Shown: positions 51,806 through 61,011, counted from the stretch's first letter. The stretch: 64,000 nucleotides of DNA from UBA11663 sp049616325 (GCA_049616325.1 JBMZHG010000006.1:20824-84823); one strand, 5' to 3'. Made by a program: numbers and translations. The notes: a model not told the origin generated them from the letters alone.

Positions 51806-52660
51806 CTAGGGGCGCGTGACACGAACGAGGGAACCGGTGGAGAGGTCGTGGCCACGTTCTGTGCGTAAGCACAGTTCGCCGGACTGGATTGTGGCGCCGG
51901 GAAGGGCGAGGGCCCACATGGTTTCGAGGGCGCTGGGCGGGATGCCGCTGTACGTGTTCATGACGACGAAGCCGCCGGGCGCCACGAGGGACGCCACGAC
52001 GTCGATGAGCTCGAGAAGTTGGTCCTCGAGTTTCCACTTCTCGCCCTTGGGTCCCAACCCCCAGGTGGGTGGGTCGAGGACGATGCCGTGGTAGGTGTTG
52101 CCTCGTTTGGCCTCGCGACGGGCGAACTTGAGGGCATCCTCGACCACCCACCGGATGCCGTCCAGGCCGCTCCGTTCCATGTTCACACGTGTCCAGTCGA
52201 CGACTTGACGGATGGCGTCGCAGTGAACGACGTCGGCACCCACTTGGCGCGCGGCGAGGCTGGCACCGCCCGTGTACGCGAACAGGTTGAGGAAACGCTG
52301 ACCCTCGCCGAGGTTGGCCGCAATGAATTCCCAGTTGTCCGCCTGCTCCGGGAAGAGGCCGACATGTTTGAATTGGGTCATCTCCAATTCAAAGACCAAA
52401 TCCAAGGCCTCCGACCTGTAACGAAGCGGCCACCGCTTGGGGGTTCCGGGCGCGGTGCGCCATTTCCCGTGCGTGCGTCCCGTCGGCTCAAACGTGGCGT
52501 CGGCGCTGCGCCACAGCGACGCGTCGCCAGTGGGAGCCCAAAGCGCGAACGGGTCCGGCCTCACCGTCGTCACCTCCCCAAAGCGCTCCAGCCGTTTGCC
52601 GTTCCCTGCGTCGAGCAGGGAATAGTCGCGCCAGTGGGTGGGGACAAATCGCGTCTTCAT
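51806..52660 (-). CDS. Class I SAM-dependent RNA methyltransferase (RlmI-like)
   Basis: 284 residues from ATG 52660 (MKTRFVPTHWRDYSLLDAGN). The methyltransferase core has FLNLFAYTGGASLAARQVGA (motif I), VHCDAIRQVVDWTRVNMERS, and the catalytic or substrate region GIVLDPPTWGLGPKGEKWKL (motif IV, DPPxW). This resembles the RlmI/RlmK group that makes m5C or m2G in 23S rRNA, but the PUA domain of RlmI is missing, so the target is open. It lies just upstream of the miaE-like gene on the same strand (17 bp), two RNA-modification genes together, and divergent from rnr. Confidence 0.85.
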   Translation of the reverse strand: MKTRFVPTHWRDYSLLDAGNGKRLERFGEVTTVRPDPFALWAPTGDASLWRSADATFEPTGRTHGKWRTAPGTPKRWPLRYRSEALDLVFELEMTQFKHVGLFPEQADNWEFIAANLGEGQRFLNLFAYTGGASLAARQVGADVVHCDAIRQVVDWTRVNMERSGLDGIRWVVEDALKFARREAKRGNTYHGIVLDPPTWGLGPKGEKWKLEDQLLELIDVVASLVAPGGFVVMNTYSGIPPSALETMWALALPGATIQSGELCLRTERGHDLSTGSLVRVTRP

Positions 52661-52686
52661 GGGGCCGCAAGTTCGGCCACAAGCCG

Positions 52687-52694
52687 CATCTTTG
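52687..52694 (+). promoter_or_regulatory. Degenerate -7 box 4 nt before rnr ATG
   Basis: CATCTTTG, then GTCC, then ATG 52699. One mismatch to TAnnTTTG, same spacing as the exact examples. Confidence 0.35.
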
Positions 52695-52698
52695 GTCC

Positions 52699-54957
52699 AT
52701 GGGCAGGAAAGGAGGTCGCGGCCCACGCGGCAACAAGTTTGTGGGAGGATCCTCAAAACGGGGAGGGAAGGGACAACGTGGGCAACACAGCGCTTCGGAT
52801 TACGGGACGCCCACGGACCTGCGAAAGGCGGTGCTCGGCGTGTTTCGTCAACGGGCCGGAAAGGCGCTGAACCACAAACAAGTTTCCGGGGCCCTGGGCG
52901 TTCTCAACCACGACGTGCGTCGCGCTGTGATGGCGTTGATGGAAGAACTCGCCGAGAAGGGGCAGTTGGAAGATTTAGGCCGAGGTAGGTACGCGATGGC
53001 CGCGTCGGAGATGGAATTGACCTCCGGCAACGAAGGCACGATTCAAATCTCCCGCATGGGCACGGGCTTCGTCCGGATGCCGGACGGGAACGAGATCCGT
53101 GTGCCCAAGGCCAACACCGGAGACGCGTTTTGGGGCGACACTGTCGAGATCGAGTGGTGGCAGCGCGGACGCCGCACCACCCCGCGTGTCAAGCGCGTGA
53201 CCCAGCGCCTCCGCGAACATTACGTTGTCACCGTCACCTTGGTGCGCGATTACGGCTTCGGGAAGCCTTCCGATCAACGCATCCACACCGACTTCTTCAT
53301 CCCGGGGCGCTATCTGGGCGGGGCCGTGGAGGGCGACAAAGTGCTGCTCGCGCTCGAGGCGTGGGACGACCCGCGAGACCAGCCCATGGGACGCGTGGTG
53401 GAAGTCTTGGGGCAGCAAGGGGAGCACGAGGTGGAGATGCACGCCATCCTCGCGGAGTTTGGACTGCCTTACGCGTTCCCCGCGGAGGTCGAGGCCGCAG
53501 CGAAGGAATTCAAGGCCAGCGACCCCGACAACCCCCACGGACTCGACCCCGCGGAGGTGGCGCGCCGCCGCGACTTCCGCGACGTGCTGACGATGACCAT
53601 CGATCCGGTCGACGCCAAGGACTTCGACGACGCCCTGAGTTTGAAAAAGCTGGAGAACGGCAACTGGGAAGTCGGCGTGCACATCGCGGACGTGACGCAC
53701 TACCTCACGCCGGGCTCGGTCCTGGACCAGGAGGCGGTGAAGCGGGCCACGAGCGTGTACCTCGTCGACCGGACCATCCCCATGTTGCCCGAGGTGCTGT
53801 CGAACGACCTGTGTTCACTGCGCCCACACGAAGACCGGTTCGCGTTCAGCGCCGTCTTTGAGATGACGGAACAGGCGGAGGTGGTGGGACGGTGGTTTGG
53901 CCGAACAGTCATCCACTCCGACCGGCGCTTCGCTTACGAAGAAGCCCAAGAGCGCCTCGAATCCGGCCAGGGAGATCGTGCGGAAGAGCTGAAGGTCCTT
54001 GGCGATCTGGCGACCAAATTGCGCGAAAAGCGTTTCAAACGTGGCGGAATCGACTTCAACACGGAGGAAGTTCGCTTCGAACTCGACGACGCCGGGCGCC
54101 CTTTGCGCGTGGTGGTCAAGCGCATGAAGGAGGCGAACAAGCTCATTGAGGATTTTATGCTGCTGGCCAACGTGGAGGTAGCGCGCTTCTTGGCCAAGGT
54201 TCATCCTGAGAAGCAGACTCCGACGCGAACGGCGGTGTACCGGGTGCACGACCGGCCCGATCCGGAAAAGCTGAAGCAGTTGCGGGTGTTTGTGCGGCGG
54301 TTTGGTCACGAAATGCCCAAACCCACTCCGGGCAACGCCGAATCCCTCCTCCGCGATCTGCTCACGGCCACGGCAGGAACGCCTGAAGAAAACACGGTCA
54401 AGACCATGGCAATTCGCACCATGGCCAAGGCGGAGTACAGCACGGAAAACCTCGGCCACTACGGTTTGGCATTCCCTTACTACACGCACTTCACGAGCCC
54501 CATCCGACGCTACCCCGACGTGATGGTCCACCGACTTCTGCAGCGCTACCTCGACGGCAAGGGAAGCGCCGACGAGGGCCCCTTGGGGGGGAAATGCCAT
54601 CACAGCTCAACGATGGAAAAACGCGCTGCCGAGGCAGAGCGCGCGAGCATCAAGTACAAGCAGGTCGAATACCTTTCCTCGCGCATTGGGGAGACATTCA
54701 CCGGGTTGGTCAACGGCACCATTGGACGGGGACTCTTTGTCGAACTCGACGGCAACAAATGCGAGGGCTTCGTCCCCAAAGAATCCTTTCCTTGGGATCA
54801 GTGGGCATTTGACGAGGACCGGATGCTCTTTGAAGGCCTGCGCTCCGGCACCACAATCGGCTTGGGAGACACAATCACGGTCCGTGTGGTCGCGGCCGAC
54901 CTCGCCAAGCGCCAGCTGGAATTCGAGTGGCTGGAAGAAGGTGCGGAGTCGGATTGA
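52699..54957 (+). CDS. rnr: Ribonuclease R
   Basis: 752 residues. A basic Gly/Arg/Lys-rich start (GRKGGRGPRGNKFVGG) precedes a winged-helix domain (LRKAVLGVFRQRAGKALNHK), cold-shock-like OB folds, the RNB catalytic domain (DVLTMTIDPVDAKDFDDALS with the metal-binding Asp residues; HYGLAFPYYTHFTSPIRRYP) and a C-terminal S1 domain (FTGLVNGTIGRGLFVELDGN). It is a 3'-5' exonuclease that degrades structured RNA and takes part in rRNA and tRNA quality control, fitting its position just before a tRNA cluster and next to RNA-modification genes. Confidence 0.96.
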   Translation: MGRKGGRGPRGNKFVGGSSKRGGKGQRGQHSASDYGTPTDLRKAVLGVFRQRAGKALNHKQVSGALGVLNHDVRRAVMALMEELAEKGQLEDLGRGRYAMAASEMELTSGNEGTIQISRMGTGFVRMPDGNEIRVPKANTGDAFWGDTVEIEWWQRGRRTTPRVKRVTQRLREHYVVTVTLVRDYGFGKPSDQRIHTDFFIPGRYLGGAVEGDKVLLALEAWDDPRDQPMGRVVEVLGQQGEHEVEMHAILAEFGLPYAFPAEVEAAAKEFKASDPDNPHGLDPAEVARRRDFRDVLTMTIDPVDAKDFDDALSLKKLENGNWEVGVHIADVTHYLTPGSVLDQEAVKRATSVYLVDRTIPMLPEVLSNDLCSLRPHEDRFAFSAVFEMTEQAEVVGRWFGRTVIHSDRRFAYEEAQERLESGQGDRAEELKVLGDLATKLREKRFKRGGIDFNTEEVRFELDDAGRPLRVVVKRMKEANKLIEDFMLLANVEVARFLAKVHPEKQTPTRTAVYRVHDRPDPEKLKQLRVFVRRFGHEMPKPTPGNAESLLRDLLTATAGTPEENTVKTMAIRTMAKAEYSTENLGHYGLAFPYYTHFTSPIRRYPDVMVHRLLQRYLDGKGSADEGPLGGKCHHSSTMEKRAAEAERASIKYKQVEYLSSRIGETFTGLVNGTIGRGLFVELDGNKCEGFVPKESFPWDQWAFDEDRMLFEGLRSGTTIGLGDTITVRVVAADLAKRQLEFEWLEEGAESD

Positions 54958-54989
54958 CGGCACCGCTCCTCCCGCACGACCTTCCGCTG

Positions 54990-54997
54990 TAACTTCG
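54990..54997 (+). promoter_or_regulatory. -7 box for tRNA-Met
   Basis: TAACTTCG nine bases before the tRNA 5' end; matches the TAnnTTYG pattern of the tRNA-Cys and tRNA-Val promoters. Confidence 0.5.
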
Positions 54998-55006
54998 CTC
55001 CGTCTC

Positions 55007-55080
55007 GCGCCCTTAGCTCAGTTGGTCAGAGCAGGAGACTCATAATCTCTTGGTCGCAGGTTCAAGCCCTGCAGGGCGCA
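55007..55080 (+). tRNA. tRNA-Met (CAT), elongator type
   Basis: Acceptor GCGCCCT/AGGGCGC with discriminator A; D-arm TAGCTCAGTTGGTCAGAGCA; anticodon stem around CTCATAA (anticodon CAT); T-arm GCAGGTTCAAGCCCTGC. A1-U72-type initiator features are absent. A CAT anticodon can also be a lysidine-modified tRNA-Ile2, so the identity is probable rather than certain. CCA is not encoded. Confidence 0.88.
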
Positions 55081-55101
55081 CTTTTCGAAGAACCCAATCG
55101 C

Positions 55102-55131
55102 TTGCAAAACGCAAGGGCTTGCGTATCTTCG
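55102..55131 (+). promoter_or_regulatory. Promoter of tRNA-Val
   Basis: TTG at 55102-55104, a 19-nt spacer and TATCTTCG at 55124-55131, 30 nt before the tRNA. The two parts flank inverted repeats TTGC/GCAA. Confidence 0.55.
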
Positions 55132-55161
55132 CCGTCCGTTTCAACGGAAGCGGAGCTGAGA

Positions 55162-55236
55162 GGGCATTTAGCTCAGCTGGTTCAGAGCGCTCGCCTCACA
55201 CGCGAGAGGTCACTGGTTCGAGTCCAGTATTGCCCA
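55162..55236 (+). tRNA. tRNA-Val (CAC)
   Basis: Acceptor GGGCATT pairing with ATTGCCC (one T-T mismatch), D-arm TAGCTCAGCTGGTTCAGAGC, anticodon stem CTCGC/GCGAG with loop CTCACAC (anticodon CAC), T-arm CTGGTTCGAGTCCAG. CCA is not encoded. Confidence 0.92.
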
Positions 55237-55249
55237 CAACCCAAGGAAG

Positions 55250-55274
55250 CCCCGCACGCAAGTGCGGGGTTTTT
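55250..55274 (+). terminator. Terminator of the tRNA-Val transcript
   Basis: Perfect CCCCGCAC-GCAA-GTGCGGGG followed by TTTTT. Its T-run touches the stop codon of the convergent lipoprotein gene. Confidence 0.9.
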
Positions 55275-55789
55275 CATTCCTCGGCTGGATTTTCGCGGAG
55301 CTGCCGGTAGGCAGAAGCGAGGTCGGAGAAGACTTGGGTGAAGACGATTTGGCCTTCCTCGTTGAAGTCAAACGACTCGTAGATCCAAAGCTGCACGGAC
55401 CGGCGTTCGCTGCTTTCCGACGCCACGCGCGAGACCTCCCACAAGAACGTGCCGTTCACGCTGCCGTTGGGCAACTGCGTCTCGGGGTTGACACCTGGTT
55501 GAAAGTTGAGGTCGCCCACAATCTCGTAATCGAACTCCTCCCAAAACGCGTTGTACACCCCCTGCATTTTCTCCCGGGACAACGTCGTTGGCGCATTCAC
55601 CCCCGTCCCCCGCCACACCGCCGTCTCGGCAAACTCCGCCCAAAACGCGTCCCCGTCCTCCGCTTCAAACGCCCGAAAAACCCGCTCCACAGTCTCCGCG
55701 TTTCGCACAAACGTGAGGGAATTGGGGTTGGACGAGGAACACGCGGCGAGCCCGGAGGCGAACGCCGAAACGAGGAGAATCTTCTTCAT
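55274..55789 (-). CDS. SnoaL/NTF2-like lipoprotein
   Basis: 171 residues. MKKILLVSAFASGLAACSSS is a lipoprotein signal with lipobox LAAC. The mature part begins with a helix (NAETVERVFRAFEAEDGDAF) followed by WAEFAETAVWRGTGV and beta strands DYEIVGDLNFQPGV and GTFLWEVSRVA, the arrangement of the cone-shaped NTF2/SnoaL fold. Such domains bind small ligands or catalyse isomerisation; here no catalytic pair can be named. Monocistronic between two tRNAs; its stop sits at the base of the tRNA-Val terminator. Confidence 0.75.
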   Translation of the reverse strand: MKKILLVSAFASGLAACSSSNPNSLTFVRNAETVERVFRAFEAEDGDAFWAEFAETAVWRGTGVNAPTTLSREKMQGVYNAFWEEFDYEIVGDLNFQPGVNPETQLPNGSVNGTFLWEVSRVASESSERRSVQLWIYESFDFNEEGQIVFTQVFSDLASAYRQLRENPAEE

Positions 55790-55854
55790 TCGCCCAAACT
55801 ACAATTGATTCGCATCTTTGCGGCCGCAAGCCGCGGTTCAATGCGGTACGGCGG

Positions 55855-55926
55855 GGCCCCGTAGTTCAAGGGATAGAATAGGCGTTTCCTAAACGCTTGA
55901 TCCAGGTTCGAGTCCTGGCGGGGCTG
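55855..55926 (+). tRNA. tRNA-Arg (CCT)
   Basis: Acceptor GGCCCCG pairs with CGGGGCT (G-T at the end), T8 and A9 in place, anticodon stem GGCGT/ACGCT with loop TTCCTAA (anticodon CCT), T-arm CCAGGTTCGAGTCCTGG, discriminator G. CCA is not encoded; the following bases CATG already contain the next start codon. Confidence 0.9.
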
Positions 55927-55927
55927 C

Positions 55928-56869
55928 ATGACAACCGGCATAAAAAGGACTTTGGTCTTGGCCCTTTGTTGGGGCATGGTGGGAATTCCGGCAGTCTCCC
56001 AGACAGGAAGTCAGGTGGAGCTCGTTGTGTTGGGCAACGTTCAGGATGGCGGCTCTCCCCACATTGGATGTGGCCGGCCATGTTGTCGCAATTTGTTTTT
56101 GAGACCCCGATCCGAGCGCCGCGTCGTTTCATTGGGACTGATTCATCGAGGCCTCGGCGCATCGGTCATGTTTGAAGCCACTCCCGACTTTCCCAGTCAA
56201 TGGGCCTCCCTGAACGCGCAATCTCTTGCGAGCCAGCCTTCTGTCATTTTTCTGACGCATGCGCACATGGGGCACTATTCAGGGTTGATGCATCTCGGAA
56301 GAGAAGCTTTGGGCGCTCAAGGTGTTCGTGTGGCTGCGATGCCTCGCATGGCGGAATTCCTGAAAACCAACGGGCCGTGGAGCCAGCTCGTCGAGTTGGG
56401 AAACATTGAGTTGGTTCCCTTAGAAGACAATCGGCCTTTGCCCGTGTTGGAAGAAGCGGTTCAAGTCACTCCTTTGCGCGTACCGCACCGCGACGAATTC
56501 AGCGAAACTGTGGGCTACCGCGTGGATGGCCCCAAGCGCAGTGCTCTTTTCATTCCCGACATTGACAAGTGGACGTTGTGGGAACGATCGTTGGTTGAGG
56601 AGTTGTCTCGTGTCGACTACGCGTTTGTGGACGCCACATTTTACGATTCGGCGGAGGTCAACCACCGCGACATGTCTGAAATTCCTCACCCTTTTGTGGT
56701 CGAAACGATGGATGCCCTGAGCCACCTGTCGCCCGAGGACCGCTCCAAGATTCATTTCATTCACATGAACCACACCAACCCGCTTTTGGATCCCAACAGC
56801 GGGGCAAGTCAATTCGTGGAAGCCCAGGGTTTTCACGTCGCGCGGGAAGGGATGTCATTTGGGCTGTGA
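55928..56869 (+). CDS. Exported PqqB-like metallo-beta-lactamase-fold hydrolase
   Basis: 313 residues; ATG 55928 begins one base after tRNA-Arg and opens a plausible signal peptide (MTTGIKRTLVLALCWGMVGI). VELVVLGNVQDGGSPHIGC and GRPCC resemble PqqB-like proteins. The metal motif is HAHMGH (H111, H113, H116), with Gly where most MBL enzymes have Asp (HxHxDH). Further likely ligands are in VPHRDEFS, IPDIDKW, DATFYDS and HMNHTNPL. No other pqq genes are present, so PQQ synthesis is not implied. Substrate unknown; a periplasmic hydrolase is the best guess. Confidence 0.78.
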   Translation: MTTGIKRTLVLALCWGMVGIPAVSQTGSQVELVVLGNVQDGGSPHIGCGRPCCRNLFLRPRSERRVVSLGLIHRGLGASVMFEATPDFPSQWASLNAQSLASQPSVIFLTHAHMGHYSGLMHLGREALGAQGVRVAAMPRMAEFLKTNGPWSQLVELGNIELVPLEDNRPLPVLEEAVQVTPLRVPHRDEFSETVGYRVDGPKRSALFIPDIDKWTLWERSLVEELSRVDYAFVDATFYDSAEVNHRDMSEIPHPFVVETMDALSHLSPEDRSKIHFIHMNHTNPLLDPNSGASQFVEAQGFHVAREGMSFGL

Positions 56870-56983
56870 TTCCAGTCATCTGAAGCGACCTGTCATGAAC
56901 CTCCTTGTCCTCGAGGCTTGAAAGACGAGGCATGCATGAGCAAGGCGTCTCTTGGACGTTCAACCGAGCCCTACCTTTCCTCC

Positions 56984-58519
56984 ATGGACCTCTTCAAATC
57001 GGCTGGACTTTTTCTCGTCTGTGGGATGCTCGTCGTCTTCTTTTCAGGCTGCGGTTCCCCCGGTTTGGACACCCGATTGGATGCCTATGTCGGTCAAGTG
57101 CCCCTGGAATGCCACGTCCCTCGCCGCTATTCCATTGAATCCCAAAGGGAGGCTGCGGGCGTGTTGGATTCGGCGTCGACGTGGGCCTACGTTCTAGAAG
57201 AGGGCGAAGAGGCCGTTTTTTCCCGGGCGTGGTTAAGCGACCACAGCACCCGAAGCATCGACGTTCAGTACTTCATCTTTTCGATGGACAATGTCGGAAT
57301 CATTGCGCTGGACTACCTGCTGCGGGCAGCGGACCGGGGAGTGAAAGTTCGTTTGCTCGTGGACGACATCATGCTCGACGTGTCCCAGGAAGATGTGGCT
57401 GCGCTGCATGCTCATCCGGGAATTGAGATCCGCATTTACAACCCCACGGAAGGAAAGAACGCTGTCCAGAAAATGGTACACGTTGCCCGCGATTTCCAAG
57501 GCTTCAACCAGCGCATGCACAACAAAACGTTTGTGGTCGATGGACACGTTGCCATCACGGGTGGACGCAACATCGCGGACGAGTATTTTGACTACGACCA
57601 GGAATACAACTTCCGCGACCGCGATGTCATGCTGATCGGGGCCGGGGCCAAGTCCGTGCAGGCGTCCTTTGAATCCTTCTGGAACCACCCACTGGCTCAA
57701 CCCATCTCAGGTTTTGTACAAGGTGAGCGGGTGGCCCAGCTGTACAACCAGATTGGCGCGTATTCGTGCGACCCGGAGAATTTTTGGCCTGAAATCCGCA
57801 CCCTGATTGACGGCATTCCCGAGGCCATTCCCCACATTCTCGCCTCAGGTCGGCTGCACGAGCTCGAGGACTTTCGGTTTGTTTCAGATGTGCCAGGGAA
57901 GAACACCAGCGGCGGGTTCAGCGGCGGAGGTGCGAGCACGGACGCCTTGCTCGGTGAAGTCAGTCGCGCCCGGGAATCGGTGGTCATTCAGAGCCCCTAC
58001 TTGGTGTTGACCGAACTTGGATTGGGCCTGTTTCGAGAGGCCGTGGCTCGCGGCGTGGAAGTCACCATCCTGACCAACAGCCTTTGCTCCACAGACAACC
58101 TGGAGGCGTTCAATGGCTACCAGCGCATTCGGAAAGATCTCCTTGATGCAGGTGTTCAGGTTTACGAATACCGTCCCGACGCGGCCATCCGCAAGCAATT
58201 GATCACTGCCGAGAAGCAAAAGCGCGCAGGATACGTCCCCGTCTTTGGGCTGCATGCCAAATCCATGGTGGTTGACCACCGCACCGTGGTCATCGGCACG
58301 TTTAACCTCGATCCTCGAAGTGCCAACCTCAACACAGAATGCGTTGCCATCATGGAGTCTACCCCCATGGCACGCCAGGTGGAGGCCCTGATGCTGCGAG
58401 AATTGGCGCCGGAAAACGCTTGGCACACCACGTCAAATTGGAACCCGGATGTTGAGGCAGGAAAATGGAAGCAGTTCCAATCTTGGCTTCGCGGCGTCGT
58501 TCCTACGTCCGTGCTCTAA
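56984..58519 (+). CDS. Phospholipase D / cardiolipin synthase family lipoprotein
   Basis: 511 residues from ATG 56984, where a lipoprotein signal starts (LFLVCGMLVVFFSGCGS). Two HKD motifs are complete: HNKTFVVDGHVAITGGRN (H179, K181) and HAKSMVVDHRTVVIGTFNLD (H424, K426). Both are followed by the usual Gly-Asn or Asn-Asp residues. The family includes cardiolipin synthase ClsC-like enzymes and phospholipase D; lipid anchoring suggests it works on envelope phospholipids. The pssA and gpsA genes elsewhere in the window supply precursors, but no direct link is shown. In-frame upstream Met codons exist without signal-like features. Confidence 0.88.
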   Translation: MDLFKSAGLFLVCGMLVVFFSGCGSPGLDTRLDAYVGQVPLECHVPRRYSIESQREAAGVLDSASTWAYVLEEGEEAVFSRAWLSDHSTRSIDVQYFIFSMDNVGIIALDYLLRAADRGVKVRLLVDDIMLDVSQEDVAALHAHPGIEIRIYNPTEGKNAVQKMVHVARDFQGFNQRMHNKTFVVDGHVAITGGRNIADEYFDYDQEYNFRDRDVMLIGAGAKSVQASFESFWNHPLAQPISGFVQGERVAQLYNQIGAYSCDPENFWPEIRTLIDGIPEAIPHILASGRLHELEDFRFVSDVPGKNTSGGFSGGGASTDALLGEVSRARESVVIQSPYLVLTELGLGLFREAVARGVEVTILTNSLCSTDNLEAFNGYQRIRKDLLDAGVQVYEYRPDAAIRKQLITAEKQKRAGYVPVFGLHAKSMVVDHRTVVIGTFNLDPRSANLNTECVAIMESTPMARQVEALMLRELAPENAWHTTSNWNPDVEAGKWKQFQSWLRGVVPTSVL

Positions 58520-58666
58520 CCGTCGTCTTTCCAGATGCCTGGGCAATCGCCTTTGCGCTCCCTTCAGCGCGTCATTCGGGCCGGCTTAAATCAGAACTGC
58601 GAGGTTGCGATCAGCTCGACGACGTCCGGGTGCATTCGCTGCAATTCCGTGAAAAAACGACGAACG

Positions 58667-58701
58667 AAAATCCCCCCGCATTCCACGAACACAGGGGGAT
58701 T
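58667..58701. terminator. Terminator between convergent PLD and fasciclin genes
   Basis: AAAATCCCCCC ... GGGGGATT with a 16-nt loop; on the minus strand the stem is followed by TTTTCG and on the plus strand by CCGTTT. It sits in the 218-bp gap, which otherwise holds no gene. Confidence 0.65.
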
Positions 58702-58737
58702 CCGTTTCAATCCTGCATCACAGGTTTTTCCAAATCA

Positions 58738-61011
58738 TCATTCGATCACCACGCGAAAGGCCTTGGCAGTCGTTTGTTCGCCATGGAGCTGCAGCAAGTA
58801 CAATCCAGGAGTGATGTCCGACAACGGGAGTTGCCGCGGTCCCGTTCCATTGAATTCGCTGACGACTTTCCCTGTGAGGCTGATCAAACGCGCGTTCCAA
58901 ACCACATCAGGCTTGATACCACTCACCATCAACCAATCAGCGACCGGATTGGGGTAAATCGATGCTTCAGAGAAGAACGCGTTCAACTCGGTCACTGCAC
59001 TGGCCGTGCCACCGTCGATGACGTTGATGACAAATCCAGCGACAAAACCATCCAGCAATCCCAATGAGTCCACAGAAATCGACTCGCAGAACGTGTCCGT
59101 GCAATCGGCAACCTCATCTGTGACGGTTAAGCACAAGGTATACGGTCCATTCGACTCGTAGGTGTAAGTGGGAAATGGCTCGTCGCTCGTTCCTCCCTCA
59201 TTGCCGAAATCCCAAGCATAGGAAGCATTAGGATTGTAATCGTAAATCACCACGTTCACGGCACCCGCAATGGGCGTTCCATTGGGTGTTGTGGCCTGCT
59301 CTACGTCAAATTCTGCGTTGCATACTCCAACTTCGCTGGCTTCGCATGCAGTCACACCGGTCACACTCTCTGGAGCCAACAGGGCTAGATTTTGGTTGAC
59401 AATGACCTCTCCGGCTGGATTGCGCACGATGTATCCACAAAGGTCAGCGTACTGTTGAGGTGGCGTCACGGCAAACCCCAACTCGCCGTTGTTGACAGGT
59501 ACGTAGGCTTTAATCAGGTAAAACGGGTAAATGCTCTGAAAGTAATTGGCGTCCCCAAAGTCGATGGTCGCATACGATCCGTAAACGTCAGAATACACAT
59601 CAAATGCTCCCCCAATCCAACCCTCGCCCGTTTCGTCAGAAAAGGTGACTTCAATCAATCCGCAGGAAGAATCCATGGCACATGGTTTCAGGCCAAACGC
59701 ACTCCCAGGGGGATACGTCGTATCTCCGGAAGTGGAGAAAATGACGTTCCCATCTTCATCAATCAGTTCGTACCCGAGCTCGGATGAATCCGAACCGCCA
59801 TTGTAGATGAGATCAATCGTTGAACCTTGATTCACGGCAAAGGCAAAGGTGCTCACCCCTGCTTCATCAGGCCAAAAATCACCGTCTGTATCCAAGGCAA
59901 GTTCGTTGCAGGTTTCAGATGAAAGCAACGCGCCATTCACATAAATGTCCAAGGCGTTGTCGCCCCAAGCAGAATTCATGTTGTTGTTGAATAAATTGAT
60001 TGTCCATGTCCCGCAGGTCCCTGAAACGCTCGGGATGTCGAGGGGCAACACGGAACCAATGGAATGAACCACACCGTTGTACGCAAGGAGGTCAGGGGTT
60101 TCTACTGCCGCACCAGAAGCGGAAACACCTTCAGCATCGAATGAAATCGTGATGGGTTCGCCTGACATGGAAGTCAGCGTTTGGCCGTCACTCAAATCCG
60201 TGCTCGTGTAATTGCCGACAACGATGTGACGTTCCATGAATTCATCCACGAATTGTGACGTCAGAAACGATTCCGCGTCGGCATATCCATAAGCTGTTGC
60301 AAAGGCATCAATCGCATCGTCCGTCGGAGCAAAAAGTGTGAATGGTCCAGGCAGCGGATCACCGTTGGCGTCGTCCTCGGCTTCCAAAGCTTGCGCCGAA
60401 AGGTAATCGACCAAGAACGCATTGCTGATGGCTTGCTCGAACGCCGTGTGGGCTTCACTTTGAATCACCACTTGAACCACCGTTGCCTCTGGATAACCAG
60501 CAGGGGCGAGCGTTGCGTCAATCACGTGAATGACACCGTTGTCAGCTAGAATGTCCGTGGCGATGACATTGGCATCATCAATCATAACGCCAGCGCCAAC
60601 TGAAACGGAAATGCTCTGACCTTGCAATGTCAGAAGTGACATGCCGTCTTGCAAATCTGCTGCCATCCACGTACCTGGCACGATGTGGTAATCCAAGGCC
60701 GTCTCGAAGTCGGAAAAGCCGAGTGCGTCCCATTGGTTTAGGTTCATCAACTCCAAGACATCGTCTACAGCTGCCTGATTCGGCACAAAAACAGTGTACT
60801 CTGCATCCGCATCGTACAGCTCGTCTGAGTTGAATCCCTGAAATGCGTAACCAGAAAAGAAGCAGCAAGGATCATCGTTGTTTGCTTCCGACGCATACAT
60901 GAGGCCGCCGAGTGCGTCGTAAAGCGTAAAATCCCATTGCGCGGAGAGGTTGCCGCAGAGACCGAGAAGAGCAGTTGCGGCCCAAACTCGGATGTTTTTC
61001 GAATTTTTCAT
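58738..61011 (-). CDS. Secreted fasciclin (FAS1) protein with PKD and T9SS type-A domain
   Basis: 757 residues, signal peptide VWAATALLGLCGNLSAQ. Two FAS1 domains at about 60-170 and 178-325: YTVFVPNQAAVDDVLELM, ALDYHIVPGTWMAADL, NGVIHVIDATLAP, then FTLFAPTDDAIDAFATAYGY and NGVVHSIGSVL. Jelly-roll-like segments follow, then a PKD domain (YAWDFGNEGGTSDEPFPTYT) and the sorting domain (ASIYPNPVADWLMVSGI ... LYLLQLHGEQTTAKAFRVVI). FAS1 domains mediate cell adhesion, so this is probably a surface adhesin. It lies 113 bp downstream of the ECF-sigma operon, same strand, and may be co-transcribed. Lower GC than neighbours. Confidence 0.88.
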   Translation of the reverse strand: MKNSKNIRVWAATALLGLCGNLSAQWDFTLYDALGGLMYASEANNDDPCCFFSGYAFQGFNSDELYDADAEYTVFVPNQAAVDDVLELMNLNQWDALGFSDFETALDYHIVPGTWMAADLQDGMSLLTLQGQSISVSVGAGVMIDDANVIATDILADNGVIHVIDATLAPAGYPEATVVQVVIQSEAHTAFEQAISNAFLVDYLSAQALEAEDDANGDPLPGPFTLFAPTDDAIDAFATAYGYADAESFLTSQFVDEFMERHIVVGNYTSTDLSDGQTLTSMSGEPITISFDAEGVSASGAAVETPDLLAYNGVVHSIGSVLPLDIPSVSGTCGTWTINLFNNNMNSAWGDNALDIYVNGALLSSETCNELALDTDGDFWPDEAGVSTFAFAVNQGSTIDLIYNGGSDSSELGYELIDEDGNVIFSTSGDTTYPPGSAFGLKPCAMDSSCGLIEVTFSDETGEGWIGGAFDVYSDVYGSYATIDFGDANYFQSIYPFYLIKAYVPVNNGELGFAVTPPQQYADLCGYIVRNPAGEVIVNQNLALLAPESVTGVTACEASEVGVCNAEFDVEQATTPNGTPIAGAVNVVIYDYNPNASYAWDFGNEGGTSDEPFPTYTYESNGPYTLCLTVTDEVADCTDTFCESISVDSLGLLDGFVAGFVINVIDGGTASAVTELNAFFSEASIYPNPVADWLMVSGIKPDVVWNARLISLTGKVVSEFNGTGPRQLPLSDITPGLYLLQLHGEQTTAKAFRVVIE

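Noticed and set aside
55007..55926. tRNA cluster as the attachment site of an integrated element
   Set aside because: No integrase, no partial tRNA duplicates and no direct repeats of the tRNA 3' ends are visible; the flanking genes are ordinary.
55928..56869. PQQ biosynthesis role for the PqqB-like gene
   Set aside because: No pqqA, pqqC, pqqD or pqqE genes are near, the protein has a signal peptide, and its metal motif is HAHMGH; only fold-level similarity is supported.
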